A stretch of DNA of 64,000 nucleotides from CAVTZP01 sp963739245 (GCA_963739245.1 CAVTZP010000005.1:185248-249247), one strand, 5' to 3'; counted from the stretch's first letter, positions 18,545-27,554 are shown. Program-made: numbers and translations. Notes: a model not told the origin generated them from the sequence alone.

Positions 18545-19315
18545 CTACAGGTTGAGCTGCATCCCTTCATAAGCAATGGTGATTGAACCACCCAATTCTT
18601 TTTCTACTGCCGCTATTTCTGCCGCTATCTCCTTCTCCAGAGGCGGGTTCATGTGAACTATCACTACCTTGGGGAGGTAGCCTTTAAGTTCTCGGAAGCT
18701 GGTTAGCTCCTGCCCGAGCAGGCTCGGGGTGAGGTGTCCTCCCTCAGCCGCCCCCTCCTTATATTTATCCGGGGCAGTAACCTCAATAATAAGTAATTGT
18801 GGTGAAACATGTTGCCAGCAGCTAGCCAGGCCCGGGCCGGTATCCCCGGTATAGAATACTGCCTTACCATCAGGAGAGGTAACCTGGTAGCCAACGGCTG
18901 GGGTGCTGTGACTTACCGGGACAGCCAGGACGCTATAGCCCTCAATCAGCCCAGCTTTGTAGGGTTCTATTATACTGAACCTAAGTGTTGGGTTATGCCG
19001 AGGTCGCTGGTAGAAGTTGGGATAGAGCTTATCATCCAGTAGATGGGTGGTAACAATATCATATACCTGTGGGGTAGAGTAAATAGTGATTCTGGCACCG
19101 TGGAGGAAAAGGTTCATGGCTATAGCCGGGATGTCCCTAACATGGTCATAGTGCTGGTGGGTGAGCAGGATTGCCTTTATTTTCTGCTGTGCCTCAAATG
19201 ACAGGCTGGAGGTAATGGCACCGGCATCCACCGCCAGAACATCATCAATTAGTAGGCTGACGAGCTTTGTGCTTTGCGATTCGCAGTTATGTGCCCCCAG
19301 GAACTGGATATTCAT
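18545..19315 (-). CDS. Metallo-beta-lactamase-fold hydrolase (RNase Z/cAMP phosphodiesterase-like)
   Basis: 256 aa. Opens with the MNIQFLGAHNCESQ strand of the fold; the zinc motif HQHYDHVRD is the HxHxDH core, with further ligands in SHSTPAVGY, TGDTGPG and VHMNPP. The pattern resembles class II cyclic-nucleotide phosphodiesterases and RNase Z relatives. The substrate cannot be told. It sits in a corA-like/yhhQ/MBL/mut7C run with gaps of 2-15 bases. Confidence 0.85.
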   Translation of the reverse strand: MNIQFLGAHNCESQSTKLVSLLIDDVLAVDAGAITSSLSFEAQQKIKAILLTHQHYDHVRDIPAIAMNLFLHGARITIYSTPQVYDIVTTHLLDDKLYPNFYQRPRHNPTLRFSIIEPYKAGLIEGYSVLAVPVSHSTPAVGYQVTSPDGKAVFYTGDTGPGLASCWQHVSPQLLIIEVTAPDKYKEGAAEGGHLTPSLLGQELTSFRELKGYLPKVVIVHMNPPLEKEIAAEIAAVEKELGGSITIAYEGMQLNL

Positions 19316-19330
19316 TGCTTTAGCCTTTTC

Positions 19331-19996
19331 TTAATTTGAAATGAGGAAGGGGTTGAAATTTGTCTCATAGTCATAGGTATCAATTGCCTCTTTTTTCTTC
19401 AGGTAGTTCACCACGGCGTAGGTGAATGGGGTGGCGATGGTTTCAATGCCAGTCTTCGCCAGCCAGTGATACAAAATCATTATTATTACAAAGGAAGGGG
19501 TGCCGATGAAGGCAAGTGTAATGAATACTGCAGTGTCCAGCCCTTGCCCGACGATAGTGGAGCCGATGGTTCTTGTCCACAGCCAGCGACCCCGGGTCAA
19601 AATCTTCATCTTGGCCAGGACAAAGGAATTAGCGAATTCACCGACAAGATAGCCGCCGAAGGAGGCGGCAAGTAGCCTCGGGGTGTAGCCCAAAATGGTT
19701 TCATAAGCCTCCTGTCCTCCCCAAAAAGGGGCTGGAGGCAGAAGCTGCCCTGCCCAGGCAAAGATGACGAAGATGAGGTTACAGATGAAGCCAAGCCAGA
19801 TTACCCTCCTCGCCCAGCGATAGCCATAGACCTCGGTGAGAATATCGCCAAAGATATAGCTAATGGGGAAGATGACGATGGCTGCCGGCAGAATGACAGG
19901 ACCGACGCTTATTATCTTTACGGCAATGATATTGGCAGTAATGAGGCAGGTAATGAATACAGCGGTGATAATGACAAAGCGGTGCGAGACCTTCAT
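19331..19996 (-). CDS. yhhQ: Queuosine-precursor transporter (VUT family)
   Basis: 221 aa membrane protein with about six helices. The family motifs IFPISYIFGDILTEVYGYRWARRVIW and KTGIETIATPFTYAVVNYLKKKE are clear. VUT proteins import 7-cyano- or 7-aminomethyl-7-deazaguanine for tRNA queuosine. No preQ1 riboswitch is visible upstream, where the CorA-like gene ends 2 bases before its start, so it is read from the CorA promoter. Confidence 0.85.
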   Translation of the reverse strand: MKVSHRFVIITAVFITCLITANIIAVKIISVGPVILPAAIVIFPISYIFGDILTEVYGYRWARRVIWLGFICNLIFVIFAWAGQLLPPAPFWGGQEAYETILGYTPRLLAASFGGYLVGEFANSFVLAKMKILTRGRWLWTRTIGSTIVGQGLDTAVFITLAFIGTPSFVIIMILYHWLAKTGIETIATPFTYAVVNYLKKKEAIDTYDYETNFNPFLISN

Positions 19997-19998
19997 CT

Positions 19999-20988
19999 CT
20001 AAATCCAGCGCTTGCGGCGGAAGAAGTAGAGCATGCCTCCGGCTACACCAATCGATACAACCACCATAGAAACGAAGACATAGGGGCTACCCCCAGGGTT
20101 AGCCCCCCAGGGTGTGGGAACATTCATTGACCACAAGCTTGAAATGACTATAAGTGGCAACATAATGGCGCTTATGATAGTTAAGACACGCATGATTTGA
20201 TTAATCCGGTCAGTGCCTAAAACATAATCGGCGTCCTTGAACACCTCAATGACCTCTTTGCACTCATCCAGGGTATCCCAGATTTTGTTGAGATGGTCGG
20301 AGAGGTCACCAAAAAGGTCGCTCATATTCCTGGTAGTAAACTTCTGTAGCTTAACCTCCAACTCAGCAATGACTGTCCGCAGCGGCCAGATGATGCGCCT
20401 TTGGGCAATAATATCCCGCCGTAGCACGGCTACATCCCGGGCAGTCTCAGCCGCCTCATCAAAGACGGCGTCCTCTACACTCTCTATCTGGCTCAAGATT
20501 TTATCCATGATGGGAAAGCAGTAGTCAACCAGGAGGTCAATGATGCGGTAGGCAAGGAGGGCGGAGCCCCTGCCCATAGCCCTCCGGCGCACCACAGTGT
20601 TGTCCTTGCACACCTCAAAAAGCTTGACCAAGGGGGTGAGTTCGCCGGCATGGACCGTGACCACATATTTTTTACCAATGAACATGGCAACCTGACTTGG
20701 TCTGGCTATCTGGATTTCTTTGTACCACTTGGGGAAGTGGAGAACCACGAAAAGGTAATCCTTATATTCATCAATCTTGGGACGTTGCCTTCGGCTGAGG
20801 CAGTCATCCAAATCAAGCTGGTTAAAGGAGTAATTTTGCGCCAGATATTCCGTCTCCCGTTTTGCTGGGCGCTCAATATTGACCCAGGTCAGTCCCCGGT
20901 AGGTAATTAGCTCAACATTTAGCTGGCTTTCTTTCCTCACCTCTTGAGACGCCACTAATTTTTCTCTTTTCACCCTCGAGGTAACCAT
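19999..20988 (-). CDS. corA: CorA-like divalent cation transporter, SMN instead of GMN
   Basis: 329 aa with the CorA layout: a large cytoplasmic alpha/beta and helical domain (DVAVLRRDIIAQRRIIWPLRTVIAEL), then two C-terminal membrane helices (about 267-287 and 300-320) and a basic tail. The canonical YGMN motif after the first helix reads WSMN (ISSLWSMNVPTPWG). Substitutions in GMN usually impair Mg transport, so the ion carried (Mg, Co, Ni or Zn) or even transport activity is open. Confidence 0.85.
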   Translation of the reverse strand: MVTSRVKREKLVASQEVRKESQLNVELITYRGLTWVNIERPAKRETEYLAQNYSFNQLDLDDCLSRRQRPKIDEYKDYLFVVLHFPKWYKEIQIARPSQVAMFIGKKYVVTVHAGELTPLVKLFEVCKDNTVVRRRAMGRGSALLAYRIIDLLVDYCFPIMDKILSQIESVEDAVFDEAAETARDVAVLRRDIIAQRRIIWPLRTVIAELEVKLQKFTTRNMSDLFGDLSDHLNKIWDTLDECKEVIEVFKDADYVLGTDRINQIMRVLTIISAIMLPLIVISSLWSMNVPTPWGANPGGSPYVFVSMVVVSIGVAGGMLYFFRRKRWI

Positions 20989-21054
20989 GAATTATCTCCC
21001 GAAAGCTGTTATCAAATCTTACCTTATTTTACCACAATCGTGGCTAAATAGCCT

Positions 21055-22335
21055 CTACCCTCTCTCCATAATAGTCGCCATTCCCTGGCCGCCACCGATG
21101 CACAGTGTTGCCAGACCCAGCTTATAGTTTTTGCGCATCATCTCGTGGATAAGGGTGACTATAATCCTGGCTCCAGTACAGCCTATAGGATGTCCCAGCG
21201 AGATTCCGCTGCCGTGAGAATTCACCTTCTCGTAATCAGAGCCAAGCTCTCTCATTACCCCTATTGCCTGAGAGGCGAAGGCTTCATTTAGTTCAATATA
21301 GTCTATAGCCTTAAGGCTAAGTCCAGCCAGCTTTAATGCCTTATTTGTTGCCGGGACTGCCCCCAGACCCATATACGCCGGGTCAACACCGCCGGAGGCA
21401 TAAGACCTGATAGTTACCATTGGCTTTAGCCCCAGCTCTTTTGCCTTTTCTGACGACATTATCACTAAGGCGGCAGCGCCATCAGTTATCCCTGAGGCGT
21501 TGCCTGCCGTTACTGACCCGTCCTTCTTGAATACTGGCGGTAGTTTGGCTAAAGCCTCTATAGAGGTCTCCCTGGGATGCTCGTCGGTGTCAAACAGTCT
21601 GACTTCCTTCCTCTCTCTAACCTCAACCGGGACTATCTCCGGCTTAAATGTGCCATCCTTTATCGCCGCCAGCGCCCGCTGGTTGCTTATCAGGGCAAGC
21701 TTATCCTGCTCCTCTCTGGTTATGCTAAGCTTCTCGGCGATGTTCTCTGACGTTAATCCCATATGATAGTTATAGAATATCTCCCACAAGCCGTCGTAGA
21801 CCATGCCGTCAACCAGCTCGGTGTTAAACATTCTGGCTCCCCATCTGGCGGCAGGCAAATAATAAGGGGCGAGGCTCATATTCTCCATGCCACCGGCAAT
21901 AATAATTTCAGCATCGCCCGCCTTTATCGCCTGGGCAGCCAGGGCTACCGCCTTCATCCCCGAGGCGCAAATCTTGTTTATAGTGTAGGCGTTTGTCTCT
22001 TTGGGAATACCGGCGTATATCATTGCCTGACGGGCGGTGTTTTGTCCCTGACCGGCCGGGAGAACATTGCCCATTATAACCTCGTCTATCCTCACCTCTT
22101 TTAGAGAGTCTTCCCAGTTGAAGTATTTCTTCTCCAGCTCAGTCAGGCCAGCACCCTTGAATACTTGAGGGGCATAGCTCAGCACCTCGGCGTCTGGTTT
22201 CGGGCGTAGCCCCGCCCTCTTTAGTGCCTCCTTGATGACAAGGCTGCCCAGTTTCACTACCGGCATATCCCGCAGCGCCCCGCCGTAATTGCCTATAGCC
22301 GTTCTTACCCCGCTAACAATTACCACCTCGGTCAT
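21055..22335 (-). CDS. Acetyl-CoA C-acetyltransferase (thiolase)
   Basis: Condenses or cleaves acyl-CoAs at the last step of beta-oxidation. 426 aa. Nucleophile Cys in NKICASGMKAV (about residue 123), the HPIGCTGARI block with its His, and the second Cys in LCIGGGQG. It is about 30 residues longer than standard thiolases because of an insertion around residues 46-83 (LSYAPQVFKGAGLTELEKKYFNWEDSLKEV). Clustered with a 3-hydroxyacyl-CoA dehydrogenase and an enoyl-CoA hydratase on the same strand. Confidence 0.93.
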   Translation of the reverse strand: MTEVVIVSGVRTAIGNYGGALRDMPVVKLGSLVIKEALKRAGLRPKPDAEVLSYAPQVFKGAGLTELEKKYFNWEDSLKEVRIDEVIMGNVLPAGQGQNTARQAMIYAGIPKETNAYTINKICASGMKAVALAAQAIKAGDAEIIIAGGMENMSLAPYYLPAARWGARMFNTELVDGMVYDGLWEIFYNYHMGLTSENIAEKLSITREEQDKLALISNQRALAAIKDGTFKPEIVPVEVRERKEVRLFDTDEHPRETSIEALAKLPPVFKKDGSVTAGNASGITDGAAALVIMSSEKAKELGLKPMVTIRSYASGGVDPAYMGLGAVPATNKALKLAGLSLKAIDYIELNEAFASQAIGVMRELGSDYEKVNSHGSGISLGHPIGCTGARIIVTLIHEMMRKNYKLGLATLCIGGGQGMATIMERG

Positions 22336-22397
22336 AGAATATCCTCCCTTTTCTAAGACGAGCTACCTATTTCAGTCTGGCTAATTTATTCGGGATT

Positions 22398-23249
22398 TTA
22401 CTTATACTCGTAGAACCCCTTACCCGTCTTGCGCCCTAGCCAGCCAGCGGCAACCATCTTGTCCACCAGTGTCGGCGTAATATACCTCGGGTCCTTAAGC
22501 TGTTCATAGAGGGCATCAGAGACAAATTTGACCACATCTATTCCGACCATATCCGACAGGGTGAGCGGACCCATCGGGTAATTCAAGCCCAGCATTATGG
22601 CATTATCAATATCCTCCCGGCTGGCGACACCCTCCTCGTAGAGGCGAATAGAATGGAGAAGAAAGGGTATCCAGAGCCGGTTGACAATAAAGCCCGGCGC
22701 ATCCTGAGCAATGACTGTGGTCTTGCCCAGAGACTGGCCAAATTTCTGGCTAAGCTCAACTACTGCATCGCTGGTGGCGATAGTCTTCACGATTTCCAGC
22801 AGTTTCATCACTGGCGCCGGATTAAAGAAGTGCAATCCCACCACCTTGTCCGGCCTTTTGGTTACCACCGCCATATCAATGATAGACAGGCAGGAAGTGT
22901 TGGTGGCCAGGATGGCATGTTTGGGACAGATTCCATCCAGCTCGGAGAATATCTTCTTCTTCAAGTCCATATTCTCGATGGCGGCTTCAATCACCAGGTC
23001 GCAGTCGGAGAAGTCCTTGGTACTGGTGGTGCCCTTAATGCGAGCTAGCGTGGCATCCTTATCCGGCTGGGAGAGCTTGCCCTTCTCCACACTCTTCGCC
23101 AGTACCTTATCAATCGACCCTATCCCCCGCTTCAAAAGCTCATCGTTTATCTCCGATACCACTACCTGATAGCCCGACTGAGCGCAGAGCTGAGCGATGC
23201 CAGCGCCCATAGATCCACAGCCGACTACACCGACCCTCTTAATTTCCAT
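22398..23249 (-). CDS. 3-hydroxybutyryl/3-hydroxyacyl-CoA dehydrogenase
   Basis: 283 aa NAD-dependent enzyme oxidising 3-hydroxyacyl-CoA. Rossmann motif VGVVGCGSMGAGIAQLCAQSGY at the N terminus; VVGLHFFNPAPVMKLLEI with the catalytic His; APGFIVNRLWIPFLLHSIRLYEEG and the C-terminal GPLTLSDMVGIDV and GWLGRKTGKGFYEY. Middle gene of a hydratase-dehydrogenase-thiolase run, which together perform three successive beta-oxidation (or reverse) steps. Confidence 0.94.
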   Translation of the reverse strand: MEIKRVGVVGCGSMGAGIAQLCAQSGYQVVVSEINDELLKRGIGSIDKVLAKSVEKGKLSQPDKDATLARIKGTTSTKDFSDCDLVIEAAIENMDLKKKIFSELDGICPKHAILATNTSCLSIIDMAVVTKRPDKVVGLHFFNPAPVMKLLEIVKTIATSDAVVELSQKFGQSLGKTTVIAQDAPGFIVNRLWIPFLLHSIRLYEEGVASREDIDNAIMLGLNYPMGPLTLSDMVGIDVVKFVSDALYEQLKDPRYITPTLVDKMVAAGWLGRKTGKGFYEYK

Positions 23250-23272
23250 AGTGCTCCTTAATGCTCCTTTCT

Positions 23273-24043
23273 TTATTTTGCCTTGTAGACCGGTTTTCTC
23301 TTTTCGACAAAGGCTGTAGTCCCTTCAGCAAAGTCCTCGGTGCCCATGATATAGGCGACGAGGGAGTTCTCCAGCCTTAAGCCATCTTCCAGGGTCATGT
23401 TATAACCCCTAACCATAGCTTCTTTAGCCGCCCTGACCGCTAGAGGTCCCGCTTGACAGATAACCTGAGCCCATTCCTTCGCTGTGGTCATAACCTCGGC
23501 TTGAGGCACAACCTTGTTTACCAGGCCTATCCGGTATGCCTCCTGGGCGTCTATCGGTCTTCCCATAAGCAGTATCTCAGCGGCTTTACACCAGGGGACC
23601 ATTCGGGGCACTCTCTGTGTCCCTCCCCACCCCGGAATCAGACCTAGATTTACCTCGGGTGTGCCCAGGCGAGCCGTCTCCGAGGCTATTCTTATATCGC
23701 AGGCTAGGGCTATTTCCAGCCCACCGCCCACTGCCAAGCCGTTGATGGCGGCGATGAGCGGCTTCCATAGCTCAAGGCCGCGCATTATAGTCGGTGGAAA
23801 CGCCCACTGGTCCCGGCGATGCTCCTTCATGAAGGATAGGGTATCCTTTATATCGGCGCCACCGCAGAAAGCCTTATCACCAGCACCGGTGATGATACCA
23901 ACCCATGCTTCAGGGTCATCCCTGAAGTCCGCTATTGCCTTATTAAGTTCTCGCAACGCCTCCATATTCATGGCATTCATTGCCTCGGGGCGATTAATGG
24001 TAAAGGTGGCGATTCTACCTTCCTTTTTGTAGTCAATAGCCAT
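23273..24043 (-). CDS. Enoyl-CoA hydratase
   Basis: 256 aa crotonase with FCGGADIKDTLSF as oxyanion loop and both catalytic glutamates present (GGLEIALACDIRIA and GTPEVNLGLIPGWGGTQR), so hydratase activity is likely. It heads the run with the dehydrogenase and thiolase; an AGGAGGT Shine-Dalgarno is visible before ATG 24043. Substrate chain length is unknown; in this genome it may serve products of aromatic ring cleavage. Confidence 0.9.
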   Translation of the reverse strand: MAIDYKKEGRIATFTINRPEAMNAMNMEALRELNKAIADFRDDPEAWVGIITGAGDKAFCGGADIKDTLSFMKEHRRDQWAFPPTIMRGLELWKPLIAAINGLAVGGGLEIALACDIRIASETARLGTPEVNLGLIPGWGGTQRVPRMVPWCKAAEILLMGRPIDAQEAYRIGLVNKVVPQAEVMTTAKEWAQVICQAGPLAVRAAKEAMVRGYNMTLEDGLRLENSLVAYIMGTEDFAEGTTAFVEKRKPVYKAK

Positions 24044-24186
24044 AATAGACCTCCTAAGTGAATTTTTAGGGTTAATCGTCGACTAAAAAGGGGGATTAAC
24101 TATGTGGATTTTAACAGAGGCTTGTATTAGCGTCAAGGCGGGATAGAAATTGACAACATAATTTAACCGTGTTATATTCTGCCTGC

Positions 24187-24258
24187 GGCAGCGTAGCTCA
24201 GGGGTAGAGCAGGGGACTCATAAGCCCTTGGTCGGCGGTTCGAATCCACCCGCTGCCA
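24187..24258 (+). tRNA. tRNA-Met (anticodon CAU)
   Basis: Seven-base acceptor stem GGCAGCG/CGCTGCC, D-arm GCTCAGGGGTAGAGC, anticodon loop CTCATAA with CAU, T-arm GGCGGTTCGAATCCACC, discriminator A, no encoded CCA. The base of the anticodon stem holds one A-G mismatch next to the loop. Elongator Met is most likely; tRNA-Ile2 (lysidine) cannot be excluded by eye. The 3' part is copied at 30,986-31,010. Confidence 0.93.
24234..24258 (+). repeat. tRNA 3'-end direct repeat, left copy (candidate att site)
   Basis: The T-arm and acceptor end of the tRNA-Met gene. A same-strand copy with 22 of 25 identical positions lies at 30,986-31,010. Confidence 0.55.
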
Positions 24259-24328
24259 CTTATTGTTGAGATGAGACACATAATAAAAAGGTGGGATGCC
24301 ACTTACCCGATTTTAGTCAGGGCTCCCC

Positions 24329-24532
24329 TTACGGGAGGGGATGGAGGCAATTTAAGCTGCTAGGCAGAAAAAAATTAAAACGTCCTGCAGCACCCTGATT
24401 TCCCCTGGCAGAGCCCACCCAGTCCGGTGATAGCTCTTTATCCAGAAAGGAACGAACTTCTTGTCGGAATCCCTCCTTCCCCGCTTTGGCAATCAAAGGT
24501 GCAGGCTGTCCAAAAGACCCAAGATACTCCAA
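24329..24532 (-). pseudogene. Acyl-CoA dehydrogenase N-terminal remnant
   Basis: A 67-codon open stretch contains EGFRQEVRSFLDKELSPDW, which matches the first helices of acyl-CoA dehydrogenases (FRQEVRxFLxKELPPDW). The rest of the usual ~390 aa protein is missing: after ARGNQGA the reading is without similarity and soon stops. The leading residues also do not look like the family. I take it as debris from a deleted gene. Confidence 0.5.
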
Positions 24533-24574
24533 GCCATTATCTCCCTAATAAGTAGGTCTTTCTAGACAGCCTGC
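24501..24574. repeat. Long inverted repeat downstream of the binding-protein gene
   Basis: Arms GCAGGCTGTCCAAAAGACC (24,501-24,519) and GGTCTTTCTAGACAGCCTGC (24,555-24,574) pair over about 17 of 19 positions with 35 bases between. It lies 38 bases beyond the stop of the lipoprotein gene. It may be a terminator without a T-run or the ends of a small lost insertion. Confidence 0.5.
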
Positions 24575-24611
24575 TTACTATTACTGCAAAACTCCTAATC
24601 TTAACGTCCTA

Positions 24612-25874
24612 TTATGGTGCTGGCCACGCTGGCTTGGGGTATACAAATGATGCGGTAAGCTTAGTGGCAGGCCAGTTACCTCCTCCTACAACTTCCATAA
24701 CCCCACTTTGCCACTGGCCAATCTCTCCGGGATGGCATTCCTTAGCCAGAAGTCCACCGCCATCACCGAACATCGTAAACCAAGTCGATCCCAGAACCGT
24801 ATCAAGCTTCGTGGTAGCAATTATATCTCTTACCTTTTTCTGGTCAATGGCTCCAGCCTTCTCAACAGCCGCCTTCCAAATGTCCAGCGACGCCCAGTAG
24901 AGACAATGTCCCCACCAATCATTGATTTCTTCAGGCTTGCCATTGTAGAGTTTATCAGCTAATTCATTGAGTGCGGGAGAAGTCTTCCGGTTAAAGGTGG
25001 CAAAAGCACTTACTCCCTCCACCGCTGGACCAAACGTTGTATGATAGAACCCGAAATTGGCCCCGGGTCCGCATACCATAGCCTTTGGGTTATAGCCAAG
25101 CGCTATTGCCGTCCCAGTAATCGGCATGACCTGGTCGGGATAAGCAAGAACCATAAAGACATCGGCACCAGACGCCTTAGCCTCCAGTACTATGGGCGCG
25201 AAGTCCTTAAGGGTAGGCGGAATGCTCACATTTGCAATGATTTTAATTCCCACCCTGCCGAATTCATTACCAGTCACGCCGGAATACTCTATGCCAAAGA
25301 CGTCAGCCATGTAGGTTACATATGCCGTCTTCGCGCCGGCTGCGGCAAGCATATCAGCCAGAACCGGTATCTGGTACCAGTCGGAAAAATTCAAGCTGCA
25401 AAACACGTAGGGTAGAGCAGGAAGCATGTCCTTGATAGTCGTGGCACCACCCTCGGCGGTCACTAGTACATACCCGTACTTATTGGCTATAGGACCTTGA
25501 GCAAAGAGAAAAGCGCTGCCACAGGCAGGCCACAGAAAGTCAACCTTGTCCTCTAGAATCAGTTTTTCCGTCAGTCTCGTCATCGTGCCCACGTCAGATT
25601 TATCATCATATATGAGTGTATCTATGGGCAGTTTCTTGCCAAGCTCCGCGATAAATACCCCGCCCGCGGCATTGACCTCAGGAACCCATGTCTCATAGAT
25701 TGGCCGGAAAGCCGAGTCGCCAATAATAGTCATTGGGCCGGAGAGAGGTCTTGACATACCAACAACGATTTTATCTTTGGCTGGCGGTTTTGGGGTACAG
25801 GCAGAGCACAAAGGCAATACTACTAGTACTACTAGTACTAAGGCTATTAAACCAAACAATACCTTTTTGTTCAC
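24612..25874 (-). CDS. ABC-type substrate-binding lipoprotein (branched-chain amino acid/amide family)
   Basis: 420 aa periplasmic-type binding protein (Peripla_BP_6). The GTG start at 25874 is chosen because AAAGGAG lies 6 bases upstream and the following NKKVLFGLIALVLVVLVVLPL is a signal peptide ending in a lipobox-like CSAC; a 24-codon upstream extension lacks both. The mature domain opens KIVVGMSRPLSGPMTIIG as in LivJ-like proteins. No permease or ATPase genes are adjacent. The divergent LysR gene probably controls it. Ligand unknown; aromatic acids are a possibility given the catabolic genes of this genome. Confidence 0.85.
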   Translation of the reverse strand: MNKKVLFGLIALVLVVLVVLPLCSACTPKPPAKDKIVVGMSRPLSGPMTIIGDSAFRPIYETWVPEVNAAGGVFIAELGKKLPIDTLIYDDKSDVGTMTRLTEKLILEDKVDFLWPACGSAFLFAQGPIANKYGYVLVTAEGGATTIKDMLPALPYVFCSLNFSDWYQIPVLADMLAAAGAKTAYVTYMADVFGIEYSGVTGNEFGRVGIKIIANVSIPPTLKDFAPIVLEAKASGADVFMVLAYPDQVMPITGTAIALGYNPKAMVCGPGANFGFYHTTFGPAVEGVSAFATFNRKTSPALNELADKLYNGKPEEINDWWGHCLYWASLDIWKAAVEKAGAIDQKKVRDIIATTKLDTVLGSTWFTMFGDGGGLLAKECHPGEIGQWQSGVMEVVGGGNWPATKLTASFVYPKPAWPAP

Positions 25875-26103
25875 TTGTTTCTCCTTTCTAAGACTTCTAC
25901 AGATTGTCTCGGTCTTATTATCATAGAATCTCACATCACTTCTCACCTCCTCAGATGGCTGTTAGCTAGCGTCCTTGCTTTAAGCTCCCATTACCATAAT
26001 TGGGCTGAGTTAACGTACCAACAGTGGCGCCGGGGAAAGAGTTTAGCAAAGATAGTATTTAAACTATAGCAGGGCAAGAGTGAAATTGCTAGACAAACTT
26101 TTC

Positions 26104-26160
26104 TATGATATCATAAATAAAAGAATGTATTAACTCAACTCGTTCTGACCTAATTCAGAA
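26104..26160. promoter_or_regulatory. Inverted repeats between lipoprotein and LysR genes
   Basis: In the 353-base divergent spacer there are a perfect 12-base palindrome TATGATATCATA (26,104-26,115) and TTCTGA-N6-TCAGAA (26,143-26,160), the latter 67 bases before the LysR start. Dyads of this size are what LysR-type regulators bind. Nothing else was recognised in the spacer. Confidence 0.4.
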
Positions 26161-26227
26161 ATGTGTAAAGGCACCCTGCTGAGGCAATTACTAAAGTCTG
26201 AATCTAGACCTATGTTGGTTAATAGCG

Positions 26228-27133
26228 ATGAAACCGCCAAAGTATAACCTTTATCATCTCATCGTCTTTTATTTCGTTGCCAGTGAAAAGAGCATAACAG
26301 CCGCTGCCGAGAAGTTATGTCTGACTCAACCAGCGGTAACTCACCATATTAAGTGCCTGGAGAAGGCTGCCTCCGTAAAGTTCCTTGATGTAAAGAGGAA
26401 AAAAGTGAGCCTTACTTACGCCGGGGAAGGTCTCTTCCAATACGCGACGGAAGTTTACCAGCAACTCATTAGCGCAGAAAAGTTTGTGGAGGATATGAAA
26501 GAGGCCAGCCTCCATGTTGGTATAGCCATGAGTTTCAGCTCCACCATTGCCTCAGCAGCATCCGCATTTGAAGAGCTCTACCCTCATGTGAAGCTGACAG
26601 TTAAAAATGCACCCTCCTTTGAGGTTGTTCAAGATGTTCTAAGTTCGCAAGTTGAACTTGGTCTCGTGGTCAGCATGGACTATGGAATCCCTAAGCTGAG
26701 GCCTATAACAATCTCAACGGAGGAAAAACTAGTGTTTGTTGCTTCTCCGTCTAACCCCATTTTTCAAAAAGAGCATATAGAGTTGAGAGACCTCTGTGAT
26801 TACCAACTGGTCTTGGGACCTGAGACATCAGCTACACGTAGAGTAGCTTTTAGCAAGTTTGAAGCTGAGGGACTGAAAGTGAATCCCCTTATAGCCGTGG
26901 AGGTAAATAGCGTGGAATGGGGTAGGGGTCTGGTTGAAAATGGAAAGGGCATAGGTTTCTACTACATAAAGAACGTAGAAAAGGAAGTCTCTGAAGGACG
27001 GCTGAGAGTACTTCCCCTAACCGATGATATACGGGTAGGGGTAGATGCTCTTGTCCGCGTAGATGCTTTTCTACCTCCAATTGCAGAGAGATTCATTTCC
27101 TTGCTTAGAGAAGCATTTCAGAGTCATCGCTAA
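26228..27133 (+). CDS. LysR-family transcriptional regulator
   Basis: 301 aa. N-terminal winged helix-turn-helix (residues about 8-65: FYFVASEKSITAAAEKLCLTQPAVTHHIKCLE), then a type 2 periplasmic-fold effector domain (VGIAMSFSSTIASAASAFEELYPHVKLTVKN). Divergent from the lipoprotein gene, the classical arrangement for LysR control of the neighbour. Effector unknown. Confidence 0.92.
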   Translation: MKPPKYNLYHLIVFYFVASEKSITAAAEKLCLTQPAVTHHIKCLEKAASVKFLDVKRKKVSLTYAGEGLFQYATEVYQQLISAEKFVEDMKEASLHVGIAMSFSSTIASAASAFEELYPHVKLTVKNAPSFEVVQDVLSSQVELGLVVSMDYGIPKLRPITISTEEKLVFVASPSNPIFQKEHIELRDLCDYQLVLGPETSATRRVAFSKFEAEGLKVNPLIAVEVNSVEWGRGLVENGKGIGFYYIKNVEKEVSEGRLRVLPLTDDIRVGVDALVRVDAFLPPIAERFISLLREAFQSHR

Positions 27134-27168
27134 CGAGCTTTCGTTACCGCTATCGTCTACGCAGAAAT

Positions 27169-27363
27169 CTAGTCTAGCATCTTCCTTAATTTCATGACCA
27201 CAACAGAGAGCACAAGTGTGCTGACCCACAGTGAGAACCATGCTACACCCGCTAATCCGTGTTGGCTAAAACCCACGACAAACTCCCATATCAATCCTAT
27301 TAAAGCCAGTAGGAACAGAACCCAAGCCGCAATCGACGCCAAAACTTTAAATATTTTTTGCAA
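27169..27363 (-). CDS. Small membrane protein of unknown function
   Basis: 64 aa with two predicted membrane helices (about 9-30 and 37-57). A TTG start at 27363 follows AAGGAG by 8 bases. Convergent with the LysR gene, 35 bases from its stop. No family is recognised. Confidence 0.5.
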   Translation of the reverse strand: MQKIFKVLASIAAWVLFLLALIGLIWEFVVGFSQHGLAGVAWFSLWVSTLVLSVVVMKLRKMLD

Positions 27364-27524
27364 GTCACTCTCCTTCTTTCCGTTATTATCGAAATGTTAA
27401 TCCCGCTTCGGACGTTTGTCAAGAGTAGCAGTGCATTGCACTTATTTACCCAAGCCACTCAAAGTATGTTTAGAAGCGCTGAAATACGCACAGTTCGCTA
27501 AAAAGTGTGATTCAGTGAGACCGG

Positions 27525-27554
27525 TTGACATTGAAGCTGGGAATAATCTATATT
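27525..27554 (+). promoter_or_regulatory. Sigma-70-type promoter of the 97-aa gene
   Basis: TTGACA (27,525-27,530), 18-base spacer, TATATT (27,549-27,554), 60 bases before ATG 27615. Confidence 0.5.
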
